DNA of 64,000 nt from Paramyrothecium sp. XJ0827 (taxonomy: Eukaryota; Ascomycota; Sordariomycetes; Hypocreales; Stachybotryaceae): contig JAJFPB010000010.1 of assembly GCA_020881915.1 (NCBI GenBank), forward strand, positions 2,046,001 through 2,110,000, read 5' to 3'. Position numbers and translations under genes: made by a program. The notes under the pieces are model-generated. The model worked only from the letters and a program-made list of their open reading frames with translations, did not search any database and was not told the DNA's origin. Of the stretch, positions 43,960 through 53,863 are shown in pieces (position 1 is the first letter of the stretch; each line of letters starts with the position of its first letter).

Positions 43960-45321
43960 CTCGGGTGATTGTGAGAGTAGCTGCGGGCGACGAAGTGATG
44001 GTGTTGTGCAACAGAGTGGCTGTCGGAGATGTAACTGATTTCGAGGTGCACTTCTGGGAGCTGCAGCTCTGACGTAGATTCTGACGACCCTTGTCTCAGT
44101 TGCCGGAAAAGAGACCCCTGTTCTTCGGCAATTGGTATATGCACAAGGAAATTTCTGGATACAATGGCCCAACGGAATTGTGTTTTATGAAGGGCGCACA
44201 AGTTGGTAAAAAGAAGGGTTGGGTTCAATGAAAGTTGTGACTAGAGAACAAAAAAAGGGATGGATCCGGACGAAGGACAAAAGGGAGATGGCTGGAGGTT
44301 GAAGATCAGGTGGGGCCAGAGACTTCTGTCAACGAGCCTCGTCGCGTGTTCTCGCGGCTTTTTCGCGTTAAGTGCTTTCTGTCTGCTTAGTCATGCATAA
44401 TTCCTGGTTTGCTTACCCTGCATTGGCGGTGATGCGTTCACGCATTGCTGTGGCTTGAATGAACTCCAATTGAAGAGCCGTGTTATACCCCGGAATGCAA
44501 GGTCATGCATGGATCTAGAAAGTAACCAAGAAGCTCCTGCTCTGTCTCATTCTTGTTCTACGCAGCAGTGATTGAGAAGATGGGATATTCTAGGAGATAC
44601 AAAGTGACGGCACATGATCTTCAGTTGTTGTTTTATACAGAGTAGTCTATTTGCAAATGTGGAACGCAAGGCGAAAACTAGCAACCCCCATGCCTGCCCG
44701 TGACTATTATGACGACAAGTGGAAACATACTTCGAGATGGCCAAAGGAGATCAAGCGTTATCATCACAGGGAACAGGGGGCCTAAGCGGAACATGGCGGA
44801 CAAATATGCAAGTTCAAACATCATACTTTTAGCACGTAAACATCGTACAACAGTCGTGGAAACCAATTGGATTTCGCAAAGCACAGTGCCTATCCACCGC
44901 TACCCACTGCACTCGGGTATGAGCGATCCTCAATCAGCGGTCCCACGTCCTCGCATCTATACAGTCGGTCCATCCCAGGCCAACACAGACGCTCATGTGA
45001 AAAGGCTTTCTCCAGCTGTCCACCCATGCAGTGCTTTTGTTCCCGCCATCCAGAGATGACTCTTTGGTACAAGGCGCGTTACGGAAAAACAACAAGAAAG
45101 ATGTGCCATGCAAGATATCCGGAGACCCCCAAACGCCCCTGTTCTGGGTGTTCCATCTTCTATCTGCAAAGTGGGAAAGATGTCGTTATTAAGCTCGCGA
45201 GCCTAGCTTCGTCTATACGCCCAAGTCGAGGCTACCGTTTTTGCAGATCCGAGATGACACCAAGAGATCAACCATAAGAGTCATGAAGTACCCAAGGAAA
45301 GAAAACTGCTGTAGAAGCAGT
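43960..45321. other. Upstream region of the RNR inhibitor and 3' flank of eS27
   Basis: 1.4 kb without supported gene. The first ~250 bp are leader-like; the rest is AT-balanced with unconvincing short frames (44700-45059, 44867-45277). Confidence 0.55.
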
Positions 45322-45861
45322 TTACTTCCGGCGGAAAGAGCAGCCCTCGGTGAGGCGGGCCTTGCCACCGGTGGGCTGGCAGAGGACGGTGGTGCAACCT
45401 TGGCAGATGACAACGGTCTGGGCGTGCGAGAAGACGGTGGTGATGGTGAAGCAGCCGGGGCACTTGACGTCCATGAAGAAAGATCGGGGAGCGGGCACAA
45501 GGGTCTAGATGGTTGCCATGTCAGAATCCGGCGCGATGTGAGTTCGTCGAGAGTGGCGTTGGCCGAAATCGTACCTTGAGCTTGTGCTTCTTCGCCTCAG
45601 CGGCGGGAGAAGGGTTGAGGAGATCGACAGCCAGAACCTGTTGAGATTTGTCGTTAGTAAACCATTCCTTGACTTCCGCGGCACACCTGCGATGGTTCCG
45701 TGTTTGTGGCGGTCTGGCAGGATTTCCACGACGAGCGTAACGGTGTTGTCCTTCTTTTGCCGCTCGATTTCTTTTTTTCCCTCGACCATTGCCATCAAAA
45801 CCCGGACCACCAAATCCTATCCATCGATCGAGGAAGAAAAATTGTTGTTGTCGCTTACCAT
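45322..45861 (-). CDS. RPS27: 40S ribosomal protein eS27, 82 aa
   Basis: Three exons on the minus strand: 45861-45859 (the ATG alone), 45637-45575 and 45504-45322. Intron 1 is 221 bp (donor GTAAGC directly after ATG, acceptor CAG); intron 2 is 70 bp (GTACGA...TAG). The joined product starts [20 protein letters not shown] and ends [10 protein letters not shown]. It has the four-Cys zinc finger CPGC...CQGC and is 82 residues, the usual eS27 length. The protein binds the small subunit near the mRNA exit. Splicing right after the start codon means that no protein is made from unspliced transcript. Divergent from PLP2. Confidence 0.95.
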
Positions 45862-46384
45862 TTTGAATGATTGTCTCGAAACGAAGTTTATCGGTGGGTT
45901 TTCGAAGTGATTGCGAAGGTTGACGAACTTGGTGACTGAATTGCTGTCTCGCAAGATGCGTGAGGAGGTAAGCGAGAAAAGTTCGGTGGCCTCTGAGGGG
46001 GGGATCTGGTTTGCCTCTAGCTGCAAAAATTCGTCAAGAATGGCCTAGTGTGATAGGGTTTGAGCGCCCACCACCACGTGACAAACTTTCTGAGGCCCGC
46101 CATTGGTCTAGGGACTTTTCGGGGTAAGAGTCCACCGAGTGGGTAACATTTAGCGCATATTTGTGCACTAATACTTTGTGCAGCTTATGCAGCTACCTTA
46201 CCACCATGGCACCTTAGCCCAAGCAGCTACCAAGTACATTTGGTGGGTAAGCTCCTACAGCCTCGGACTTGGGATTTACTGGTCCTTCTAACATTGCTCC
46301 TCCACTCTCGCGTATGATCATACTTGATGTTCCGCGGAACTCTTCAAACCAAGTACTAGAGCATCGCCACCTTCCATTTGCACC
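45862..46384. promoter_or_regulatory. Divergent promoter, RPS27 / PLP2
   Basis: 523 bp between outward-facing starts. TACCTTACC and related words (46190-46260) lie in it. Confidence 0.55.
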
Positions 46385-47223
46385 ATGGCGGCCCCTTCGG
46401 AACAGAGGATCGCGGTTCCTATCGACGACCCAAACGCAGATACCGAGTGGTAAATTTGTTACCCCTCCAACCCCTCCATTGAGCTTGAAACCAGGTCCTA
46501 ATTACAGGCAGGAACGACATTTTGCGAAAGCATGGAGTCATTCCAGAGAAGCCGCCCAGTCCTACGCCCATGATCGAGGAAGCTATCCTTGAAGGACGAA
46601 GGCTGGCGCACGAGAACCGGCTTGAAGGCAAAGATCTCGACGAGCTTGACGAGCTCGAGGATGAGGAGGATGAAGCATTTCTAGAGCAGTACCGACTGAA
46701 GCGCATGGCCGAGCTCGGCGCTATTCAGAAGAAGGCGGTCCACGGCAGCGTTTACCCGATCTCGAAGCCAGAATACCAGAGGGAGGTCACCGAAGCCTCG
46801 AAGAATGGGCCCGTTTTCGTGAACATGACCTCATCCATGGGCACAAATGTCGAATCTCGAGTCTTGTCGGAATTGTGGCGGCAAGCTGCCAAAGAGTACG
46901 GCGAGGTTAAGTTCTGCGAGATTCGTGCCAACCAGGCTGTCGAGAATTACCCCGAGCGAAACTGTCCCACGATCCTGGTGTACAAGAACGGAGACATCGT
47001 CAAACAGCTCGTCACACTCATGACAATCGGCGGAGTACGGGTTAACATGTTGAAAATTGATGACTTGCTAGTCGAAGTCGGCGCAGTTCCGCAGTCAGAC
47101 ATGAGGGTTATCAAGCGACGACAAGCAGCAGAGGATGCAGATGACGAGCGGGTTGCAAACAAGGGCATCAAAACTGGTAACGCAGGGAGATCTAGGGACG
47201 ATGACGACGACGATTGGGATTGA
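46385..47223 (+). CDS. PLP2: Phosducin-like protein 2, 258 aa
   Basis: Two exons: 46385-46449 and 46512-47223. The 62-bp intron ends at GGCAG (46511); the earlier TTACAG (46507) would shift frame. The join gives DADTEW-NDILRKHGVIPEKPP. Plp2-type phosducins work with the CCT chaperonin in folding actin and tubulin. Residues 1-90 are a charged helical region with an acidic DELDELEDEEDE stretch. A thioredoxin-like fold without the redox Cys pair follows (~100-215: VFVNMTSS, VKFCEIRANQAVENYPERNC, PTILVYKNGD). The tail is a run of Asp ending WD, as in CCT-binding phosducins. ATG context CACCATGG is strong. Confidence 0.93.
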
Positions 47224-47794
47224 TCTGCGCCAAAGGTCGTGAGTAAAAGTGCACGAATTCCATCGTGTCCCGCATCTTCGGTCAGGTCGGCTGAGCCCTA
47301 TGAGGCACTTCGGTGTGACTCCTGCATATTAACAGAATGTCAACAATTCTGCCAGACGCAGGCCTGCGGGACAGAAAGCGAAAGCAGGAGAGACGTCGCA
47401 AACCGCGACAATCTGGCCGAAGCGATTCGCTGAATGTGATGCACCTTAGAAAAGGCCCTCTTGAATTCCCGTTCTTAAAACGGATCAAGTTCAAACTCCA
47501 TGATTGGGCTATGATAGACTTGGCCAAGGACTTGAAACAAACGATTTACACCTTGGGAACTCCATGTGATTCGGCGACCGAGACTGGGGTCCTGCACGCG
47601 ACAGACGTGGGGCAAAAACGTGGGGCAGCCGAGGCGTGGTATTTACATCTGCCGCCCGCGTCTTCTCCAAAACGCGTCACCAGTGCACTGATTCTACGCC
47701 TTTGACGTGTGTGCTGCAAGGACCCGCACACTTCTTGGTCCAATTTGCGCATGAACGCAAACTGGCATTTGATTACTTTCCGTCTTATCTTGCA
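47224..47794. other. Intergenic, PLP2 to LRR gene
   Basis: 571 bp. Open frames on both strands (for example 47337-47705) carry no recognisable domain. I treat this as 3' flank and promoter. Confidence 0.5.
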
Positions 47795-49267
47795 ATGTCG
47801 GAAGAGCCATCTCTACCGCGTCTCCCGGCAGTATCCTGGGACCAACAAACCCAGAACTTCCGCAACGGCTCTCGTAAGCGCGGCCGGGCGCAACGCTTTC
47901 TGGACGACAACGCGCAAAATTTCAACTCGAGCGATCCCGCCGTATTCTCGAGCGACGATGACCCGGGACTAGATAATTATGTCGAAGGACGACGCAAAAA
48001 GCGTTATGTTGGATCTTGGTTCCAGCAGCACCCCGCGTCGTCCGACTCAGCCTTTGGCGACAGCATCCCAAAACCGATGTCCAAGCCGAAGCGCAAGCTA
48101 GCGAGACAAGTCGACAGCGGCGTGTTTCTCGGCAGCGATGGCGCAGAGAGCGAAGATATGTTGGAGGTATTGGAAGTGCCAGTCCGTGCAAGACTTCCTC
48201 AGCTGGAACGACCTCCCATGCCTCGCATGTCTAGTATAGAGCTTGCGCTACAGAAAAAGATCTCGAAGTGCCTGGAAGACGGCAGCGAGACGGTAGATTT
48301 CTGGTCTATGGGGCTGGAGGAGCTATCCAACGACACTGTCGCCCCCCTCTCCCAGCTGGCCTGCATTCCCCAAATAACGAAGGATGTGGCTTTCGAGCAG
48401 AAGGAACCAGACCTCAAGATTTACTTGGCGCAAAACCTTTTGTCACGGTTGCCTGGAGCATTATTCGACCTCGTGAACCTCACTACACTGAGTCTTCGAG
48501 GAAATCGCTTAACAGAACTTCCACCAGCTATCTCGAAGTTGCGAAATCTCAAGGAACTCAACATATCACTGAACCGTTTAAGGTATCTTCCGGTGGAGAT
48601 GTTGGATCTACTCGACACTGCCGACAATCTTCACACACTAGTTCTGCATCCCAACCCATTCTTGCAACCTGAGTCGTTGTCAGTAGATGCAACAGCTGCG
48701 TATGAAGAGTCTAGATCCTTTAGGAGATCGTTGCAGGATGCGCAGCCACAATTCATCAGCCAATATTTATGTCGGTCGCCTCGACAATTAACAAACTCGA
48801 GCGGCACTATTTTGTCAGAATTTACAATACCTTCTGAAGTCACTACAGTACCAGTTCCTGTGGAAACCTCGGAGTCTAAGCCCTCAGTGGATGTTTCGCA
48901 ATTACCCGCAGTTCCGAGCCTTCTTGAAGTTGCGTTGCGTAGCTGCTACGCCAGCATCGATCTGCCTGATCTTGCCAGCTACATCCCGGATGGATTGTCA
49001 CATCTCCGACAACTACTCGACAGGGCAGCCCAACAGAAGGAAAGTGGAGGGCTGTTCTGTTCGGGTTGTCGAAAGCTGGTTGTAGTACCAACAGTTGAAT
49101 GGATCGAATGGCGTGCAGTATATGCCGGTGAATTGCGGCCGAACTCGCTTTGTGTAGCGAACGGGGAGTTTGCCGTGCCATTCCTTCACAGGGGCTGCTC
49201 CGAGCGATGTGGTCCACACGGGCAGCGAGGTGCGGATTGGAGGCCAAAAAGGGAATCTACAAAGTAG
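47795..49267 (+). CDS. Leucine-rich-repeat protein, 490 aa
   Basis: Single exon; the first ATG in frame is 47795, the earlier frame opens at GTG. Residues 1-190 are charged and disordered with basic patches (RKRGRAQRF, GRRKKRYVG, KPKRKLARQ) that could be nuclear signals. Residues ~205-310 hold three or four leucine-rich repeats of the LxxLPxxIxxLxNLxxLxLxxNxL type (LVNLTTLSLRGNRLTELP, LRNLKELNISLNRLRYLP). The C-terminal ~80 residues have CSGCRK and a final CSERCGPHGQ, a possible Cys cluster. Similar single-copy LRR proteins occur across filamentous fungi; I know no function. The LRR assignment is secure. Confidence 0.85.
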   Translation: MSEEPSLPRLPAVSWDQQTQNFRNGSRKRGRAQRFLDDNAQNFNSSDPAVFSSDDDPGLDNYVEGRRKKRYVGSWFQQHPASSDSAFGDSIPKPMSKPKRKLARQVDSGVFLGSDGAESEDMLEVLEVPVRARLPQLERPPMPRMSSIELALQKKISKCLEDGSETVDFWSMGLEELSNDTVAPLSQLACIPQITKDVAFEQKEPDLKIYLAQNLLSRLPGALFDLVNLTTLSLRGNRLTELPPAISKLRNLKELNISLNRLRYLPVEMLDLLDTADNLHTLVLHPNPFLQPESLSVDATAAYEESRSFRRSLQDAQPQFISQYLCRSPRQLTNSSGTILSEFTIPSEVTTVPVPVETSESKPSVDVSQLPAVPSLLEVALRSCYASIDLPDLASYIPDGLSHLRQLLDRAAQQKESGGLFCSGCRKLVVVPTVEWIEWRAVYAGELRPNSLCVANGEFAVPFLHRGCSERCGPHGQRGADWRPKRESTK

Positions 49268-51103
49268 TGTTCTGGGCATGTGTCTCCTGATAAACAGGAA
49301 CTGGGACATGACTTAAGAGCAGTCCTGTAACATATGGGTATCATGGGCATGGTGTAGAGATAGTCACTTTAGCGTTTCGTCAAACTTCGAGATCTTAGCT
49401 GCCTTTTTTGGTAGCCATTGCATCTGTATTGGGAACACGGCTCTACACATACTTTCGTAACTCCACCGTCCGTGAAACGCTCGCTTATCCGCAAGAGTCG
49501 GCGAAGGGGGGAGCTATACGCATATAGCTAACCAGAGATACGCGACTCGCCGGAGCTATGGAGTATCTCGAATTTGCTGTAGTCCACCTTTTCGATCTTC
49601 CAAATTTGGCTGGAAGCTATTCGGGACTTACCACATACTGGTCCAACACAGGGGGAACGAGACAACAGACTTTGGGCTTTCCGACGATGCCAAGTTTAGA
49701 TGGGGAAAAGCAGCACCCCGTTTCTTCTAATGTGGCTATATTGGTGTTGGAAAGCTACTATAATAGACACAGTTCAGTTTTTGACCCCGGGATATCCAAC
49801 GGGTAATGTGCGTGGTATCTGCCCTCATCATGTCAAGGGTCGAAGGAGGAGTGAGCCGAGTGCCAACTGCTCTGAAGCATTAACGACGGCCTGAGAAGCT
49901 GACCTGCAACATTTTTTTCTGCCACCATTATCCCAAATACCATGCTTCACAAGTGTTACAGAGGCACATCATGGGAGCTCCAAGGATCCAAGCCAACGGA
50001 TCGTGCAGGCCGACCACTGCTTGATCTGGAACGAAGACATCAGTTCTCCGAACAACCTCTATGATATAAAATAGGGATGAATTTTCAGCGAGATGCTATT
50101 TCGAGAAGTGATGGAGCCATCCCTGGGACACCCGAGACGAGATATGCAGGGCTGAGATCTTGCCACACCCCCCTTAACCCCTTTCCCACGGCCCTCACCC
50201 GCACTTCCATCGCTCACGTCCTTCATAGCACCGCTGCGGCGGGAACCAACGCCGAAATGACTTCCTGTTTGTCCGACTCGAAGGGCTTCCAATGGCCTCA
50301 AGGCTTCCACACCTCAACCTTCCACTTACATCAATTTTGACCGCCACCCGCCCAGCTCATGCTGCTAGGCGGCTCCCCGGGCAGACATTTCTTAGAGATC
50401 GTATTGTAGAACTGACGTTGGTCACCACTAAAACATAATTTGCGAGTCATTTGACTCATAATTCCGTTCCTCTCCCAACCCCATGTCGGTTTGGCCGGCT
50501 CTGCTGTTGAAAGGAAAGAAAGCAACAGACGCCGCAGATGTTGAAGAAACCTGTCGATCGTTCGTTTGTCGTGCTTTCACACCCGTCGTTCGTGATACAC
50601 GTCTTAGGCATGTGGCTTGTCGCAGATCGCACATAAACCACCGGCGCTTCCCTTCCGTCATCCCGCTTCCGCTCTTCAAAACATTCCAAGCAAAATTGCA
50701 GATCGTCGAAGATAAAATTGCCGCCAATGTTTGTCAAATTCACGAAATTTCCTGCTCTTCTCTTTTCATATTGGTCTCCCGGGTTTACTTCCTTGTCTCA
50801 TGTTTCTTAAGCCGCCTTTCTTCTTGTCTTAGAGCGAGGGCAGCCGAACCTTTTTATAATCCCGCCTTATGTCTCCAAAACGATAAACTCAAGTCGAAAC
50901 CGTCCACAGCACCTTTTGCGTGGTCCCGTCCGCCTCCTGTCATCGAGACCGTTTCACAAGAATACTGCTCATTTCTCAGAGGCCAGTCATCAGCTTTCGA
51001 ATAACACGGCTTTTTCTTCTACAACAACGCGCTCGTGTTTGATTCTCCCTTGACATAAACCAGCATCACCATTTCCAACCGCAAGACCGAGAAAACAGCT
51101 CAG
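49268..51103. other. Intergenic, no gene supported
   Basis: 1.8 kb. The last ~600 bp (50480-51103) stays open in the plus frame 50483-51004 but reads as a leader of the thioesterase gene, not as a domain. The central part is AT-rich and featureless. Confidence 0.5.
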
Positions 51104-51922
51104 ATGGCAGCTGGGACCCCCATAATCTTCGAGGCTATTGCCAAGCACACAGCCACCGTTATTATCGTTCACGGTCTCGCCGACAATGCCATGATGTGGT
51201 CCATGCCTGTTGAGCAGTGGAGGAGAAATGGACTGATGAACGAGATCAAGTTCGTCCTCCCCAATGCTCCCCAGCGCCCTATATCTGCCGTAAGTTGCGA
51301 AGGAGCCACGAAACTGTGAGTTGCTTCATGGCTAATGTGGCTCCCACCAGGGCGCCGGTATTGAGGTTCCGGCTTGGTTCGATATCAAGCTTTTTGACGG
51401 ATCTTCCGACTGCCTGGTCAACAATGAGGACACTGAAGGCATCAAGAGCAGCCAGGTGTACCTAGAAGGTCTAATTCAAGCTGAGGTCGATGCTGGCATT
51501 CCCGCTGAGCGTATATTGCTGGGCGGATTCTCCCAAGGTGGTGCCCTTGCCATCCTGACCGGTCTCACCAGTCAGCACAAACTGGGTGGCATTTTTTCTC
51601 TATCTGCATGGCTCTTGCGATTGGATGAATTTGCCGATCTCGTTGAGGATGCTGACAACAAGGACATCGCCATCTTCATGGGCCACGGCGTGGATGATCG
51701 GATGGTAGCCCCGGCGCATGGCAAAGCCAGTTACGACGGACTCAAGACATTTGGCTACTCTCCCTCGTGGGAAGTCTACCCGTAAGTTGACCAACTATAA
51801 CTTTGAAAATATCGAGCTTTCATGCTGACAGTTGCTTGTCCAGGGACATGGGCCACGCCACTTGCGCGGACGAGTTTGACGATGTCGAAACCTTCATCGA
51901 AGAGAGGCTGGGACTCGCCTGA
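51104..51922 (+). CDS. Acyl-protein thioesterase 1, 231 aa
   Basis: Three exons: 51104-51289, 51351-51781 and 51844-51922, with canonical introns of 61 and 62 bp. It removes palmitate from cytosolic proteins such as Ras and G-alpha subunits. It is an alpha/beta hydrolase: HGLADNAMMW forms the oxyanion region, the nucleophile is Ser in GGFSQGG, the acid is Asp in GHGVDDRMV, and the base is His in DMGHATC (third exon). IPAERILLGGFSQGGALAIL is typical of APT1. Length is normal. No signal peptide, in keeping with a cytosolic enzyme. Confidence 0.93.
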
Positions 51923-52772
51923 GGCATACGTATGGGCTTCGCACTTGAGGTTTTCAGACCTTCGGCGCTGTCGGAGTATGATTTGATGATTTTGAGCCTT
52001 GCATCTCCATCGCATTTCCACGATTTTCTCGCTCCTCATATTGAACATGGACGTCACTTCTCCCTGGGTTTTCAACGGTACTGGGTCATCTTTATCTACC
52101 CCTGACCTTATAGAAATAAATAGACATAAGCTCTCCATCGCGTGGACTACCTTGTTGTGGTATGGGAAGGCGACTCGTCTAATCCATGGCGAGCTCACAC
52201 ATAGATACAAGTCCCGCCATTGTCGTGTACAATTGTTGACGAAGAGCAACAACTGTAATTGGCGTTTTATCTCGGCTCCTGAGAGCTTTCGTCAGTCAAT
52301 ATCATAGAACTAATAGCTATACCAAAAACTCGCCAAATTAAGGTAATCTGGCTTGTTTATAGCCACGAACCATGAGAGCCGTACTTGCCCTCCTACCTCC
52401 TCGTCCTCCTGAAGGTGGTGATGCGTCAAGCAGAACATGCACTGAAATGCCAACATAACTGTGCGCCCACTTCCACTCCAATTTGGCCTGGAAGTGAATG
52501 ATGACAGTTGAGAGATTGCTGCTCAACCGAAACCAAAAATTAGTGATGTGGCTCAGAGACAATAAGAAAGCCCGAAAGGGAAGAGACACACGGTATCAGC
52601 AACTAACACCTCACCAACATCCATTCCAAGGACCGACAAGAGCGCATCCAAAATGTTATTGACATGCTATAGCTGCCACAATCCGACTCAGAAGATCAGT
52701 CACCCAAACGTAAAGAAGAGGGTGTCACCGAAAGACCCAAATCAGGTGGGAAACGACCGAACACACCTATGG
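51923..52772. other. Intergenic, no gene supported
   Basis: 850 bp between the thioesterase stop and the 3' end of the minus-strand F-box/ankyrin gene. Short frames only. Confidence 0.55.
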
Positions 52773-53413
52773 CTAAGTCTCGTTGAACTCTTTGAGTGCT
52801 ACGGTGTTTCTCTGTGGCTTCCACCCATATTGTGAAGCCCACCATGTCGCAGTCGCGCCTTCGTAATCGTGAGCGTTAAGGTCGACTTGTTCAAACTCAA
52901 GAAGACAGCTTACAACCTCTCGCCTGTTGTACACAGCCGCCATTATAAGAGGAGTGCGACCATCTTCATCTACCGCGTGTAATTGGGCACCTCCGTGCTG
53001 AAGCAGAAGGCGTACGATATGTTCATGGCCCGCGCGGGCAGCCAGAAGAAGCGGAGTCTGACCATATTCGTCTTGAGCATTGACATCGACGTCATCAGAG
53101 CGCAGGATGAGCTGTACCAATCGCAAATGGCCGTTTATGGCGGCCAGGCATAACGGCGTCTGCAGTTGCTCATTTGTGACCTCAGTGCTGGTACTCCATC
53201 AAGTGATCTCTGTGCAGTGGTTTCATATCCTTTCTCTGCAGCCCAGATGAATGCCGAGCCACCAGATTCCGCTGCGTTCCGTTGGTACAAGGTTCCCACA
53301 AGACCATAGTAGAGACGAGAGTTGACCCGTGATAGAGCGCTGAGGTCGGCTTCGGATGTGAGGAAGTCTGCAATCAGCAGTATTGTTTCCATCGGCAAGC
53401 CCAACAACGACAT
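52773..53413 (-). pseudogene. F-box/ankyrin-repeat protein, frameshifted
   Basis: ATG 53413 opens MSLLGLPMETILLIADFL, an F-box (LPMEtilLIadfL...aLsrvnsrLyyg), followed by FIWAAEKGYETTAQRSLDG. The frame then ends at 53135. A second frame begins near 53195 with STEVTNEQLQTPLCLAAING and continues through three ankyrin repeats (DEYGQTPLLLAARAGHEHIV, DEDGRTPLIMAAVYNRREVV) to a stop at 52773. Aligned by eye with the usual fungal F-box/ankyrin layout, the two parts are continuous apart from a one-base-type shift around 53190-53200. An intron of 35 bp (GTACCA...CTGCAG) would also restore frame but is shorter than any other intron here. The ankyrin array is short for the family, so 3' truncation is likely too. 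Confidence 0.65.
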
Positions 53414-53863
53414 TTGCGAAAGCCGTCGACGAACAATGAGCAACCATCACCACAGGGTAGCCTGTTAGTAATGCTGTGTCAAAAAAGCACCTTGCGCCAG
53501 CACGAAAATGGAGACGGAGTAACCAACAAGACGCGCTTTCGTTATGACACAGAAAGCACTGCCTGCATTGCTGCCTTGCATGGGTTTTGATAGGTAGCCG
53601 GAAGTCGAGATGCCATGTGCGTCCCCCGACAATTATCCAGGAGTGATGCCAAACGCGTAAACAAACCAACACAAACAAAAAGAAAAAGGAGGTAGTCCGT
53701 CAGGGTCCAGTACTCCGCCAAACGAATAACGATTACATCCGCTCGCAATACTCCCATGCTTTCTTCCACTTTGCTTTGGTGATAGCTGCCAATTTTTTTC
53801 CCTTCCTCTTTCCCCCATTACATCTTCATAAGCATTCATCCACAAGGTTAGGCCGCGCTACAG
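53414..53863. promoter_or_regulatory. Divergent upstream region, F-box gene / TOP2
   Basis: 450 bp between the F-box/ankyrin start and the TOP2 start, containing the TOP2 promoter and leader. Confidence 0.5.

Noticed and set aside
45505..45813. 102-codon minus-strand frame
   Set aside because: It lies mostly in introns of RPS27; the ribosomal protein explains the coding signal.
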